Made by a program: the position numbers and the translations under genes
Shown: positions 54,159 through 64,000 of the stretch, piece by piece
How the letters are laid out: each line of letters opens with the position of its first letter
How positions within the stretch are numbered: position 1 is the first letter of the stretch
DNA from: Saprolegnia diclina VS20
Lineage: Eukaryota; Oomycota; Saprolegniomycetes; Saprolegniales; Saprolegniaceae
DNA length: 64,000 bases
Reading direction: 5' to 3'
Assembly: GCF_000281045.1 (NCBI RefSeq)
Contig: NW_008246069.1
Coordinates: 671,172 to 735,171, forward strand
Notes under the pieces: model-generated
What the model saw: the letters and a program-made list of their open reading frames with translations, nothing else
What the model was told of the DNA's origin: nothing
Database searches by the model: none

Positions 54159-57100
54159 ATGACGCGGTCGGCGGACGATGAGAGCTTGCCACGGCTGGCA
54201 TTGCCACCACCGACACAGCCGTCCCAGCTGTTTGAGCGCTCGTCCAAGCGGTGGCAAGACCCCGTCAGTCTCAGCGCGCGGGAGCGGGAGAAACCCAGCC
54301 TCGTCATGTTTCGCACGAAACCCAGCGTGTTTTCGCCCGTCGACGCTGCCCACCACGAGATGCTCGGCCACGTAATCGCTGCTTTTGACACCGACACGGC
54401 GCACACGTGTCTCCGGTACCTCGAACGCAGATTACGAGTGCGCAATTTGTCGCCGTAGCCCGGTCGACAAGCTATACTGGTACTTTGGCGTCCTGCAGCA
54501 GCTTGCACAGGCCGACTCACCCGTGCGCGCCGTCTTGCAACACGTACGATCTCCGGCGTGTAATTGTATCGAGCCGCACATAGATTCGCGATATATTGTG
54601 CACTGCGATTTACACGACCGAGACGCCGACGCGGGGCTTTGAGTTTTGCCACTTGCTACGTCAAGTGAACAACGAGCCGCTCGAGACGGAGCTCGCCAAC
54701 GTCACTATCGAGCTCAAGCAAGCGGTTGGTGATCTGTCAATCTGACGACTTTGCTCAGATGTGTAGAAGGCACAGTATATCCACAAGCGGCAGCGTGCTC
54801 GCGACCTCCAAGCCGAGATTGGCCGCGCCAAGACGCGCCAGGCTGAGCTCCAGGTTGGTGATCCCGTGCACACATGTGCTAAGCCTTTATACTGGTGTCT
54901 GCAGGATCAATTGGCTAATGAGAAGCGACTCGTGGCGGCCGAAGACAACATTTACGAGCAGCTGCTGACCGACGAAGCGGCAATTGACGCGAGGATTGCG
55001 GCCGCGCGCACTACCTACGACGAGGCCAAGTCCATTTCGGTGGAGATTTCAGCCAAGTCCTCGGTCGTGCAAGATGAGTGCCAATCGACGCTAAAGTCGT
55101 TGCACGAGCAAAAGCTCAAGGACAAACTCGACCAAGCGATGCTTGCGTCCGTGCATAGTCTCAAGACAGGTATTTTCGCCGTTCAGTGGCCGATTCAGCA
55201 CTGGATGCTGGGGTAGAATATGCCCGCTTGCTCGAAACGAGCCATTCGATTGAGTACAAGATGACGGAACTCAAGGCCCAGCTCGTTGCGGACCATGCAA
55301 CAATCGGCAACATCCAAGTTCGTACATACGAGTATTTATCCAAGGGACATAGGTGGCATAGGAAAGTCTGCGCCTCGCAGAGATCGAGAAAGCGGAGCTC
55401 GTCGAAGGCACACTCGACCTCCAGCGAAGCCACTCGCCGCGGCCAAGCTGGGACAGCGTGTTTCACTTTCTTCCCGAAGTCGCCTACGTTGACCCAAAGA
55501 ACCACACGGCGTGGAGCACCAAGGTTGCGTTTGGTGCCGCAGTGCTCGTATCACATAGGCGTAGACACTCATTCTCTCCAACAAGAACGGTCTTGTCGGT
55601 CGTAGCCAACGCTTTGTGAACGAAATGTGCCATTGGCTGCAACGTATCCAAGGCGACTGCGGCATGAGCTTGGAGCTCGCGCGCGTGCGTGCAACACTGT
55701 GATTTCACTCCTCCGAATAATGCGCTTGTGAATAGTTGACAAACCAAACAGAAGACGCGCGCCTGGAGCTCAATTCGCTCCAGAATCACATGGAGTTTCT
55801 AATGCGGAAGGAGAAGAAGCAGCGGTCAACGAGCCCCGGGTCACCAGTTTCGAAGAAAAACCTCATGAGCCACGCAAAAGCCAACTTTGTTGCTGCTGTT
55901 CACAGTGTATCGGCAGTTCGGCGCGCGAGTTTGTCTGACCCAACAATCGACCCGCCAGCTAAAGAGTACATTCTGGCCCTCGGAAGTACCCCAGAGGTGC
56001 CCCAGTTCCTACGGCACACGGGCAAGGTTCGCAATCGGCATATGACCAAAACGGAGCTCGAGGTCCGCTCCGCATTCCAGTCACTCTTGAAGAACGAGAT
56101 GCTTCGAGTAGCGCATCATTCGAACCGTCTGGACTGGAAAGCGTGTCAAGGAAGCGCATATGGGCAATCACATTGCTCTCGTATGTCTTGAATCGTACAT
56201 ACATACTTGGTTTCACGAGGCTTTTGATAGGACGATTACCTCTACGAGGTGCTAAAGACCAAATTTGGAATCCAAACCATTGTCGCCGAGTGGGGTTACA
56301 ATATTCTTCACAGTACGTTGGTTTGATCGAAATCGAATAAATACAGGATTTACTCTGCATCAATAGGTCTAAAGCTCTACTCGTGGGACAGCGAGGTTGA
56401 TCTCTTTCTTCTCACTCTCACTGGCGCGGTCTCGGAAGCTATCTACGAGGATCAAGAGGCCATGCTTAGTGCGTGTCGACTTGTGCTCGTTCGTACCGGC
56501 TTTGTTGCGTTCATGCGTATCGTGTCGCTCATTGTAGATGCGACTCAACGAGTCCTACTTGGACGCCACGTGGAAGACCGAGCCGAAGCGACTCTTCCTC
56601 GTAAGGCCGATCAATCGCACGTTGTCTCACGTGGGGTATGTAGAAGGATGCGCTCTTGACTTTGCACAACTTTTTCCCTCTCAAGACACCGCTGCAGCTC
56701 AAGTCAATCGAGAAAGCACTCATCTTTGAGCGATTGCGCCCGAAGGACAAGGTGCACATTGCGCCTGACGAAGCGATGGTGCTACTCGACGACCTCTTGC
56801 CGACCAAGCCCAAGCCCAAGCGTGGGTACTTTCTCAAGACGCTACGGACGCAGCACTTTAAGGAAATCCAAGACTACCTCGCGCTCCTTGAACGGTAAGT
56901 ACACGCGTTGTAGCTTTGCAGCACGTATTCCGTGATAGAAAACTCCACGAAGCCGACACGCACAACACGGGGCGGGTGGAGATTGAGCGCATCAAGAGGG
57001 TACGTAGCCAAATAGCTTGTCGCATTCATGGAGTCATCGCAGGCCATGCAAGCGCTGGATCCTAGCGTTTCGAACGAGTGGACCGGCGAATGCATCTTGC

Positions 57101-57354
57101 GGGGTATTCCAAAGCGTCTCGTGGGCCACGTCGACTTGTCAAGTGTTGTCGAGTACCGCTGCTTTCTCAAAGTCAGCGCTATCCAAATGTTCGTACTCTA
57201 ATGTTGCGTTTAGAAAATGAACCAAGGACTCATGAAGCACAGCCAAAACTTTTGCCCCGACGCTGACATTGTGTCGTTTCACTCGGGGCCGCGGCACTGC
57301 GCCTTCAATGGCTTGTCCGCCATCTACCCATCGCCGCAAGACTCAATGCTCTAG
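54159..57354 (+). CDS. Long coiled-coil protein with an EF-hand-like loop
   Basis: Many-exon gene for roughly 800 residues, from MTRSADDESLPRLALPPPTQ to a stop at 57354. After a Pro/Ser-rich start, exons encode KLYWYFGVLQQLAQADSPVR and long coiled coils (AQYIHKRQRARDLQAEIGRA; DQLANEKRLVAAEDNIYEQL), then KRLFLVRPINRTLSHVG-type globular sequence. Near the end, EADTHNTGRVEIERI fits an EF-hand loop (D-x-N/T-x-G-x-V-x-x-E), so calcium binding is possible. I do not recognise the family; a flagellar or cytoskeletal role would be a guess. One junction near 56.13 kb is doubtful: the frame seems to shift unless a very short intron with an AAAG acceptor is used. Confidence 0.68.
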
Positions 57355-57582
57355 TGATTCGATTCATTCTTGTTTGATGCAAATTGATTTACTATATTCC
57401 GAGTCCGAGCAGGCTACTAGTGTCGAAATCGCTTGGCCCTTTGAACCTCCACTTGGATCTGCACTTGGATTGCATGTTCCATCAGCTCATCGTACGGCAA
57501 ATTTCACGCAAGAGCTTCGAACTTCGATTTTGGACCAATCGAAGCGATTCAAGTTTGCCTTCGTAGCCAGTGCGTCATCGTC

Positions 57583-58923
57583 ATGCAACACGACGGGGGC
57601 GGCAACGCTGCGATGCGGACGCTCCTCACGGCCAGCAGCTTGCCGCAGGCCAATGGCATGTTCCCGAACCCAAATGCCAACTACGGACAGCGCCAAGTGG
57701 CACCGCCAGTTGAGCCAGTGCCCCGAGCGTGGCCGCTCGCCGTGCACAGCGACTCCGACATCGAGCAGCTGGACGCCGACGGCATGTACATCGTGTGCCG
57801 CATCTGCTCAGAGCTCGATAAGGCGCGCAATGGATCCCGCATCGTTCGTATGAATGCTCCATTTCGCGTCGCCGCGTGGGAGCGTCACAAGGCCCGCAAC
57901 TCGGCACACAAGCAGTCGGTAAGCGCGACGGAGCCCACTCCGTATGCCGACCTTATGGCGTCGTACCCCGATATCGTGCCGCAAGGCGTCGCCCCAAAGC
58001 CGCGAAACATCGCGCCGAACGCTGCACCACGACCGCAGTCACAAGCTCAGCATTCGGCGTACAGCAACAATGGACACCATCAAGCACAATTGCAACCGCA
58101 GCCCGTGCTCAACATGCAGGCCGCCAATTACATACCTCAGGGCTACGCTCCGCAAATGCCGCAGCAGATGCATCAGCTGCAGCCCCATCAAGCGATGCCG
58201 CCACCACCGCATGTCCAGCAGCCAAGCGCCGACGCAACGACGCGCATGCACCCCATCGTGCCCATCAAGCGGCCGCTACCGCCACAGTCCGAGCCGTCCT
58301 CGCGCAAGAAGAAGAAGGAAAAGCCAATCGCGGGGTGCATGGGGCGCGAAATGGTTGGGTCCTGTCCCGGCGCGATTCCGTTCGAGAAGTGTCAGACCGT
58401 TCAGGCGCACTTGAAGGCGTTCCAGCGCTTTATCATTCCCGCGCCAACATTTGGCATCTACTACAACGAAGAAACACAATGGTATCTACGATGTTGAGAT
58501 CGAACCAAAGATGAATGAGATGCTAGGTATCAAGTATACTCGCGCGCGTGCGCCCGAGAACCGATGCTGAACCGGCGCCCAAGCCGTGGCCAAGCGTGCG
58601 AAGCCTGCTATCAGCTCTACTCGGACCGCCAGCGACTCATGTGGAAACGCATTACGAACATGGAAGGCTTGCTCGGCGCGATTGAGACCATCAAAGCGAC
58701 AAGGTACGTGCTCTGGGTCTCGCGGTGCTCTTACAATATATGTAGTCACGCAGAAATGGATACCAGTGTACTCGTGCGTTTCCTCCAAGGTAAGGCGTGC
58801 CTGTACACGGCCGAGGGCCTCCAAGTCCGTCAGACGTCCAAGAAAGCGCTCGAATACCTCACGGAGCGACGACGACTCCTCGAAGACCTCGAGTTTCGAA
58901 CGTCGGGCACCCAGCTTATTTGA
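57583..58923 (+). CDS. Gln/Pro-rich protein with BED-like zinc finger
   Basis: Predicted in three exons from the ATG at 57583 (MQHDGGGNAAMRTLLTASSL) to 58923; the last exon joins in frame with GACEACYQLY-type sequence. Near residue 65 is YIVCRICSELDKARN and, after 25 residues, WERHKARNSAHK; the C-x2-C ... W-x-x-H-x6-H spacing resembles a BED-type zinc finger. The middle is Gln/Pro/His-rich (QPQPVLNMQAANYIPQGYAP) with a basic patch (SSRKKKKEKP) that could be a nuclear signal. The C-terminus is helical (ERRRLLEDLEFRTSGTQLI). A nuclear regulator is inferred; the zinc-finger call is moderate. The downstream minus-strand gene ends two bases beyond this stop. Confidence 0.68.
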
Positions 58924-58925
58924 GC

Positions 58926-59135
58926 TCATTCAAAGTAGTATTGAATCCATTTAGAGATGTGGGCCATGTTCTTGATGTCACCGAGGCTGTAGCCATGTAC
59001 GTTTTTGGGCCGGAGACGCTTCGCCTCATGGGCGTCGTCCGTATTGAGCATCGTTGTCGCATTGTTCCCTGGAGAGAAAAGTGATGTGCTTGGCACGTCA
59101 AGCATTGCCGTCTCAATGCTGCGCTTGATGGCCAT
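58926..59135 (-). CDS. Small unknown protein
   Basis: 69-residue frame from ATG 59135 (MAIKRSIETAMLDVPSTSLF) to a stop two bases beyond the convergent gene end. It includes DDAHEAKRLRPKNVHGYSLG and ends HISKWIQYYFE. No known domain. Support is limited to a clean ATG, amino-acid composition like real protein and the tight convergent arrangement common in this window; an upstream exon is possible. Confidence 0.42.
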   Translation of the reverse strand: MAIKRSIETAMLDVPSTSLFSPGNNATTMLNTDDAHEAKRLRPKNVHGYSLGDIKNMAHISKWIQYYFE

Positions 59136-59339
59136 GGTTGTTGCAATGCAGTTATGATAGACACGTCAGCAGCGACGGTGTGAGGGCGTTGGGGCCGTTC
59201 ACCGTCATCAACGCTCACGTATGGAGTGCCGCTATTGATAGATCGTCATGACCACGCACTTCAATTTTGTGTTGCGTGTTCTTGGCACAAGGTCGCCATC
59301 TTGATCGTATCGTTCAGTCGCAAGTTTTGCACTCGGGCA

Positions 59340-60358
59340 ATGACGACGCGAGGATGGGTATGTCATCTCTGTACGAAGATGAACCCTGCCACACATGACG
59401 GCCCCTGTCTGTGTTGTGGGCGGCCTCGGCGCCATGCGGTCAAGAGCCTCGCCAAGAAGGTAACGACGAAAGCGCTCCTGCTACACGCAGACCTCTCCAA
59501 GCATACGCGGCCCGAGCAAGTTGCCGACATGGTCGAGCACGGCTTTGAAGTGAATGAGCTCAGTTCGGTGCGTCCGGCCATGATGAAAGACTACAAACGC
59601 TCACGTAGGAAGGCTACACGGTGTTGCACTGCGCTGCACGGCATGGTCAAGCCGGTATCGTTCGTGAGCTGTTGCGCTTTGGCGCAGACACTGAGATTGA
59701 GGCGGCGGTACTGACAAGTTGCTCTTTTGGCATCGACTTGAAGCGTACTGCAGGGAGGTCGGCGCGCTATGCACTATGCAGTCGAGTCGGGGTCTTTGGA
59801 AACTGTGCAAGAGCTTGCAAGCTGCGACGCACTGCCCTCGCCAACGACTAATGTAGGGCAATATAGGTACACCAAAGAGGACGCAAAAATAATCTCTAGG
59901 GCGACGCGCTCACGCCCCTGCATATCGCAGGCCAAATGGGGTATCACAAGATTGCCGACATACTTCTTCAAGCTGGTGCGCAGCTTGGCGCCGTTACCAA
60001 ACACGTAGACGAATGGGTTGTCTGGTCATTCCGCTGGCTCAATTCGACAACGTAGATGCGTCAGACGGCTTTGCACCTGGCTGGTACGTCGTCCGTACAG
60101 CGACTAGAGTGAAAATGCGTGTGCATCGTAGCGGAAGCAGGCCACATCGAGTGTGTCCGAGTTTTCATGCGCTACGATCTTCTATGCGACGTCGTGGGCG
60201 CGGTGGATGCGAGCGGGGCCACAGCCACACAGGCCGCGCAGTTCGCACAACACACGGCTGTGGTCGAGCTTTTGCAGCTCCAATCGGGGTCCGGCGCCAA
60301 AGACCGACTGCTTGATAGGCTTCTTGCGATGGGGGCAGGGTGCCCGAGTGTCAGATAG
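59340..60358 (+). CDS. RanBP2-type zinc finger plus ankyrin repeats
   Basis: Predicted 261 residues in six exons: 59340-59567, 59609-59707, 59754-59852, 59900-60004, 60056-60083 and 60132-60358, all in frame. The first 30 residues form a RanBP2-type finger (GWVCHLCTKMNPATHDGPCL then CCGRP: W-x-C-x2-C-x10-C-x2-C), a module that binds ubiquitin or RNA. Four ankyrin repeats follow (YTVLHCAARHGQAGIVRELL; RRAMHYAVESGSLETVQELA; DALTPLHIAGQMGYHKIADI; AEAGHIECVRVFMRYDLL). The protein is probably an adaptor. The repeats are split by introns at varied positions, unlike the LRR gene at 26 kb. Confidence 0.85.
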
Positions 60359-60434
60359 CAAGTTCATTTACCGGTATACATGTTAGTTCAAACAACGCTG
60401 CGTTCAACCGTGTGAATATTTTTATTCAGTAGGC

Positions 60435-61335
60435 TTAGTTAGTCGCGGCAACGACATAATCAAAGCCAAACTCGAACGACCCGTCACGGGTCGCATCGTC
60501 AGCTTGCTGGTCAAGCTTGTCGAGGTACTTGCCCATGGACTTGGCCAACATGGCGTCTTGAACAAGTGGGAGCTTCGTGCGGCCAACTTGCACCTAGAAT
60601 GATGCACGTCGTCACGTGCTTGCATATGTCCTGGCTTTTCATTACCTGTCGCTTGATGGTCGTTGCTGTGTACACGTTCGCAAACTGCGCCTTTGACTCG
60701 ACAGAGAGACCCGAGCGTTCCAGCTGGCGCAGGACCCAATCCAGGGGAAATTCGCGGTATGTGCGGTGGCCGGCTAAGAGGATGCATGCATCGCGCGTCC
60801 GCGCCATCTCCAAAACGAGCTTGTCTTGGGTCGAGAGCGCACGTCCGCTTGGAACACTCATTGTTATGGGCTGCAGACCCGCAACATACAGCCGGCCGCC
60901 AGGCGCCAGTAGCGGCATGAGACGAGGAAAGATCTCGTCTTGGTAGTAAGGCGCGTGACCCTCGATCGCGCCCACAAGGTAGTCGGCAACAATCACGTCA
61001 AAGACTTGGTCCTTCAGAAAGGTAGGGTCGTTCCAGTTGCCAGCGAGAACTTCAATGTGCGGCTGCGGGAATTTCTCGCGGAGGCCCACAGCGCGCGTCG
61101 TGTCGCCCGTGACGGCGACAATACTGTCGATGGGCAGCGTCTTGAGCCAGTTGAGCGAGTGGTCGCCCGTGCCGGCGTCGAGGACGCGGCCCCATGCGCC
61201 GGCTTTGGCTGCGTGGAGCTCGATGTGGCGGAAGAGGCGATCCGTCGTGACCATGGCTGCACTGCTGCCAATCGAGCAAACGTCCAAGCTCGCGACAAGC
61301 CCAACAGCTGCCGATGCGAGGAAGCACGCCAGCAT
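60435..61335 (-). CDS. S-adenosylmethionine-dependent methyltransferase-like protein
   Basis: Predicted 282 residues in two exons (61335-60646 and 60593-60435). The class I methyltransferase fold is visible: motif I GRVLDAGTGDHSLNWLKTL, SIVAVTGDTTRAVGLREKFP, AGNWNDPTFLKDQVFDVIVA (motif II) and LMPLLAPGGRLYVAGL (motif III). The start at 61335 gives a hydrophobic leader (MLACFLASAAVGLVASLDVC), possibly an organelle or secretory signal; another in-frame ATG at 61479 would add 48 residues. Substrate is unknown; the tail SFEFGFDYVVAATN is distinctive. Confidence 0.75.
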
Positions 61336-62228
61336 CGATCGACTGTCGGGGCCATACAAAAGCCGAGTCAAGCGAGGATACTCGTCTAATTCGGCGCGAT
61401 GGAGTCGTGTGCCGAAAATAAGCACTTGGTCTGCGATGCCCAAATCCAACCGAAGAGCCGGCATCGCGAGGGCTAGCATCGACGAGCCTACAGCACTAAG
61501 AACCTCGTGCAGTAAGGCATCGAGGGCAGAAGTCGTGCAATGGTTGATGTCACAGGTTTTGCATTTGCCTGCACGTGCGTGCCAAGCACCCAACCAACTT
61601 GGATCAACGCAAGGTCGACACTGGTAACAACACAAACAACGTGGTACGAACCAAGCGCCAAGCTGCGTCCAGAGCTCGTTTGTGCTACTCGAGCGCCTTG
61701 GGGCATTTGTCTTTGCTCACACTGCAAGCTCGCACCTCAAAACCCTCGGAAAAGACGCGCTTCGTGGCAAAAGCGCGCGCTATTCTTGGGTGTCGTTCAA
61801 GAAAGGGGCGGTCCCACACACCTGGACGGTTCCAATCAAACGCCGACATTTTGTTTCGTGAACGGTGCCTCCGCCAATCCAGAAGCGAGATCGCCTTAAA
61901 TTGGTGGATATCACTTGCAATTGGCTAAAATTCCGACGACTATTTTGGAGCTACTTTTGCAGAACTTTCCCGTAATTTGATGAAACGGCCTGCATTTCGA
62001 CGCGAAGATGATTCTCTGCCCCGAGAACCTCTCGCCTGTCTTGCCGTTGCAACATGCCAACACCGCCTGCGTGTCACCAAGCATCACCGACTCCCTTCAA
62101 CACACGAGACGTACAGCAAGAGACTGCCAAGCGGTTAGGTACTAGAATGCGCTGAATCAAAATGGCGACGACGTTGAACCGCGCGTCCCAAAATACCCCA
62201 AACCCTCCAAATCTAATGCCATCCCGGC

Positions 62229-62240
62229 ATATCCGGATGA
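62229..62240 (+). promoter_or_regulatory. ATATCCGGATGA element
   Basis: About 145 bases before the Yop1 ATG; first of two copies there. Confidence 0.35.
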
Positions 62241-62300
62241 CTCCGACAGGATTTCACAGCTTGACCTCTATTTGTGTATGGGGTCGAAAAAAGAACGGGA

Positions 62301-62310
62301 ATCCGGATAC
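62301..62310 (+). promoter_or_regulatory. ATCCGGATAC element
   Basis: 66 bases before the Yop1 ATG at 62376; part of the recurring promoter-proximal motif. Confidence 0.4.
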
Positions 62311-62375
62311 GGAGGGCCTGGCGTGTGTGGCTCGTCGGACATCACTTTGCAAGTTGCCGAGAAGGAAGAAGCATC

Positions 62376-62882
62376 ATGGATCAGCTGCTGCACTACAAGG
62401 AGAAGATCACCAAGCGCCTTGACCGCTACGAGAAGCTCAACGAGCTCGAGGCTCAGATCGGCGTCGAGAAGTTCTACATCTTCCTTGTGGGCGCCCTCGT
62501 TGCCGGTGTTCTCCTCTTCGTCATCGGCGGCGCCAGCCTCATCTCGAACCTCGTCGGCTTCATCTACCCCGCGTACATGTCGTTCAAGGCGCTCAACACG
62601 GACAACTCGAACGATGACACGCAGTGGCTCACCTACTGGGTCGTGTACTCGGCCTTTAACCTCACGGAGCAGTTTACGGACATCTTCCTCTCGTGGATTC
62701 CGTTCTACTTCTTCCTCAAGATCGCCTTCCTTGTCTACTGCTACCACCCGTCGACGCTCGGCGCCAACACGATCTACCAGTCGCTCATCAAGCCCAACTT
62801 GATGCCCCAGGTCGAGAAGATCGACGCCGCCTTGAAGAAGGCCACGGACGCCGCCAAGGAAGCCTCGGGCAAGATCCAGTAA
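62376..62882 (+). CDS. YOP1: Yop1/REEP5/DP1 ER-shaping protein
   Basis: Single-exon 168-residue protein of the TB2/DP1/HVA22 family, which bends ER membranes into tubules. Seen: a charged N-terminus (MDQLLHYKEKITKRLDRYEK), hairpin hydrophobic segments (FYIFLVGALVAGVLLFVIGG), the family core IYPAYMSFKALNTDNSNDDT-QWLTYWVVYS, then TDIFLSWIPFYFFLKIAFLV and an amphipathic C-terminal helix (VEKIDAALKKATDAAKEASG). Length and order are normal for the family. The clean ATG at 62376 follows a TCCGGATAC element. Confidence 0.95.
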   Translation: MDQLLHYKEKITKRLDRYEKLNELEAQIGVEKFYIFLVGALVAGVLLFVIGGASLISNLVGFIYPAYMSFKALNTDNSNDDTQWLTYWVVYSAFNLTEQFTDIFLSWIPFYFFLKIAFLVYCYHPSTLGANTIYQSLIKPNLMPQVEKIDAALKKATDAAKEASGKIQ

Positions 62883-63111
62883 GAGGTTCGCGCCAGTGTT
62901 ATCTCGTATCAGCGCTAATGTGCTTCCGGGGCCCTATTTCAACTAAAAAACCATTACGTTTGCTTGACGCGTGTCTCCTCAGTTGATGGACAAACAATGT
63001 GCGCGGTGAAGCAATCTCCTCGTTCTCGATGCTTGTTGTTGTGATGTAGAGACTACCTACGTATCACCTTGGCACGCGGGATGGTGCGTGGGACCGACGC
63101 GAAGTCATCTC

Positions 63112-63909
63112 CTACTCTTCCTTGTACTCGTCGCCCATTGCCTCTTCGATCATCCCCTTGAGCTCCAATCTACGTGAAAAGTCAATGGAGAGAGAGGTCG
63201 AGCTTGGCAACGAGGTACCGGATCTCCGTCACGTCGTCGCCCTGAAGTGTGTCCTTGGTGAATTTGGCTTCCACGCGCATTTGGACCTGTGTGTGCATAA
63301 AGTGAAGCATCCAAGGTCAAAGTGCGAGCGTACCATCTCGAGGGCACCGCGCAGGACGCCGCACAGGATATTGGAGTACGCGAGGACACCGTGTGCCTGG
63401 GGCGGGAGCTCAACGAACTCTATACTTCAATATAAATCGCAGTTGAGATGACGCATCGACGTACCAGAGAACGGATTCTCGTACAGCACGAGCGAGCAGA
63501 CATTGGGCATGTCTGTGGGTGCGACGTCGACGTTGATGCCCAAAAACATCTTGAACGCGACTTTGGCAATGACGTCAGCGGTCTCCTTGAAGTCCGCACA
63601 CGCCGCGACACCCGACTTTGCAAGGAATTCGTCAATGAGACGGATGCCAATGTTGTAGCCCATCTTCTCAAGCTGCGAATTCACTTCCTTCAAGTCCTCG
63701 AAGTCCTTGATGAGCTGCAAGACGGAGACGATCAGCTTATCACATGCGCACAAGGTCACATGCCTGGGTTACGACAGCGCCATACGTCAGCGCGAAGAAC
63801 TCCGCATTCTACATAGACAAGAACGTCGCCCCCCCCAAACGACAGCATTCTCCCATACCACTTTAGGCATCTTGGCCCACGCAGCCTCGCCGGCTCGCAC
63901 ACGAGACAT
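63112..63909 (-). CDS. BET3: TRAPP complex subunit 3 (TRAPPC3/Bet3)
   Basis: Predicted 185 residues in six exons: 63909-63859, 63808-63764, 63714-63465, 63419-63334, 63286-63219 and 63169-63112; whole number of codons. Bet3 is the core, palmitoylated subunit of the TRAPP tethering complexes that act as Rab1/Ypt1 exchange factors on ER-Golgi traffic. Seen: VRAGEAAWAKMPKVNAEFFA, LTYGAVVTQLIKDFEDLKEV, QLEKMGYNIGIRLIDEFLAK, CADFKETADVIAKVAFKMFL and VELPPQAHGVLAYSNILCGV. Intron 2 uses a GC donor (CAG|GCATGT at 63763). The conserved region between exons 3 and 4 is complete. Confidence 0.94.
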
Positions 63910-63957
63910 GGGCAATCGATTTCTGCAGGCAGTGTTATCCGTACATTCCATGCATGC

Positions 63958-63966
63958 TATCCGGAT
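63958..63966 (-). promoter_or_regulatory. TATCCGGAT element upstream of TRAPPC3
   Basis: TATCCGGAT (continuing into CCGGACGC) about 50 bases before the minus-strand ATG at 63909; a related TTATCCGTAC lies at 63935-63944. Confidence 0.4.
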
Positions 63967-64000
63967 CCGGACGCATCATACAATGGACCCAATAAAAATA

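Larger units (their letters stand above)
61336..62375. other. Long divergent intergenic region
   Basis: About 1 kb between methyltransferase and Yop1 genes (counted from the shorter start). Contains two copies of the CCGGAT element near the Yop1 side and only domain-free open frames elsewhere. Confidence 0.5.

Noticed and set aside
1..64000. tRNA, rRNA, CRISPR or bacterial operon features
   Set aside because: I saw no cloverleaf with a B-box-like GGTTCGAATCC arm, no rRNA segment and no regularly spaced repeats; spliceosomal introns throughout exclude a prokaryotic source.

Overview
The window looks like nuclear DNA from an oomycete (stramenopile), most likely a compact genome of the Saprolegnian type; the order is an inference and the species cannot be named. 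The evidence is two GPCR-phosphatidylinositol-phosphate-kinase fusion genes (a family best known from oomycetes), a GC-rich third codon position, tight gene packing on both strands, and very short uniform introns of about 37-65 nt with GTACG/GTATG-type donors and TGTAG/CGTAG-type acceptors. Splice sites were inferred by reading frames across donor and acceptor pairs. For most genes the resulting exon lengths sum to a whole number of codons, which is strong internal support.

Layout. Bases 1-3.8 kb are repetitive: the tail of a LINE-like reverse transcriptase, a mosaic of direct repeats around a 100-N gap, and a perfect 270-bp inverted repeat. From 3.8 to 17.3 kb lies a phosphoinositide/phosphate-rich block: two tandem GPCR-PIPK genes (-), an SPX-EXS XPR1-like transporter (+), a mitochondrial-type LpxB (-) and an FYVE-PI3-kinase (+). 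From 17.5 to 26 kb are housekeeping genes: decapping factor Dcp1, an endonuclease/exonuclease/phosphatase-fold enzyme, endonuclease III (NTH1), an ammonium transporter, a small tail-anchored protein and a sphingomyelin-synthase-like enzyme. From 26 to 41 kb the content is more lineage-specific: an LRR protein with about one exon per repeat, a tandem trio of small unknown proteins starting M-[LI]-x-GFYA, a giant armadillo-ankyrin protein, an FHA-domain protein and three Ser/Pro-rich unknown proteins. From 41 to 64 kb are a four-LysM protein, an LRR/coiled-coil (centrosome-type) protein, the spliceosomal GTPase Snu114, a seven-repeat zinc-binding protein, a phytol/dolichol-kinase-like membrane protein, a Ser/Thr kinase, a long coiled-coil protein, a BED-like zinc protein, a RanBP2-finger/ankyrin protein, a methyltransferase, Yop1/REEP and TRAPPC3/Bet3.

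The most interesting signals are: the GFYA tandem family, which I cannot match to any known family; a recurring palindromic element, TATCCGGATA, just upstream of at least seven start codons; the exon-per-repeat architecture of the LRR gene; the GPCR-PIPK pair with different intron numbers; a FYVE finger split by a long insertion in front of a PI3-kinase; and the perfect fold-back repeat next to an assembly gap. No tRNA, rRNA, CRISPR array or bacterial-type operon was recognised.
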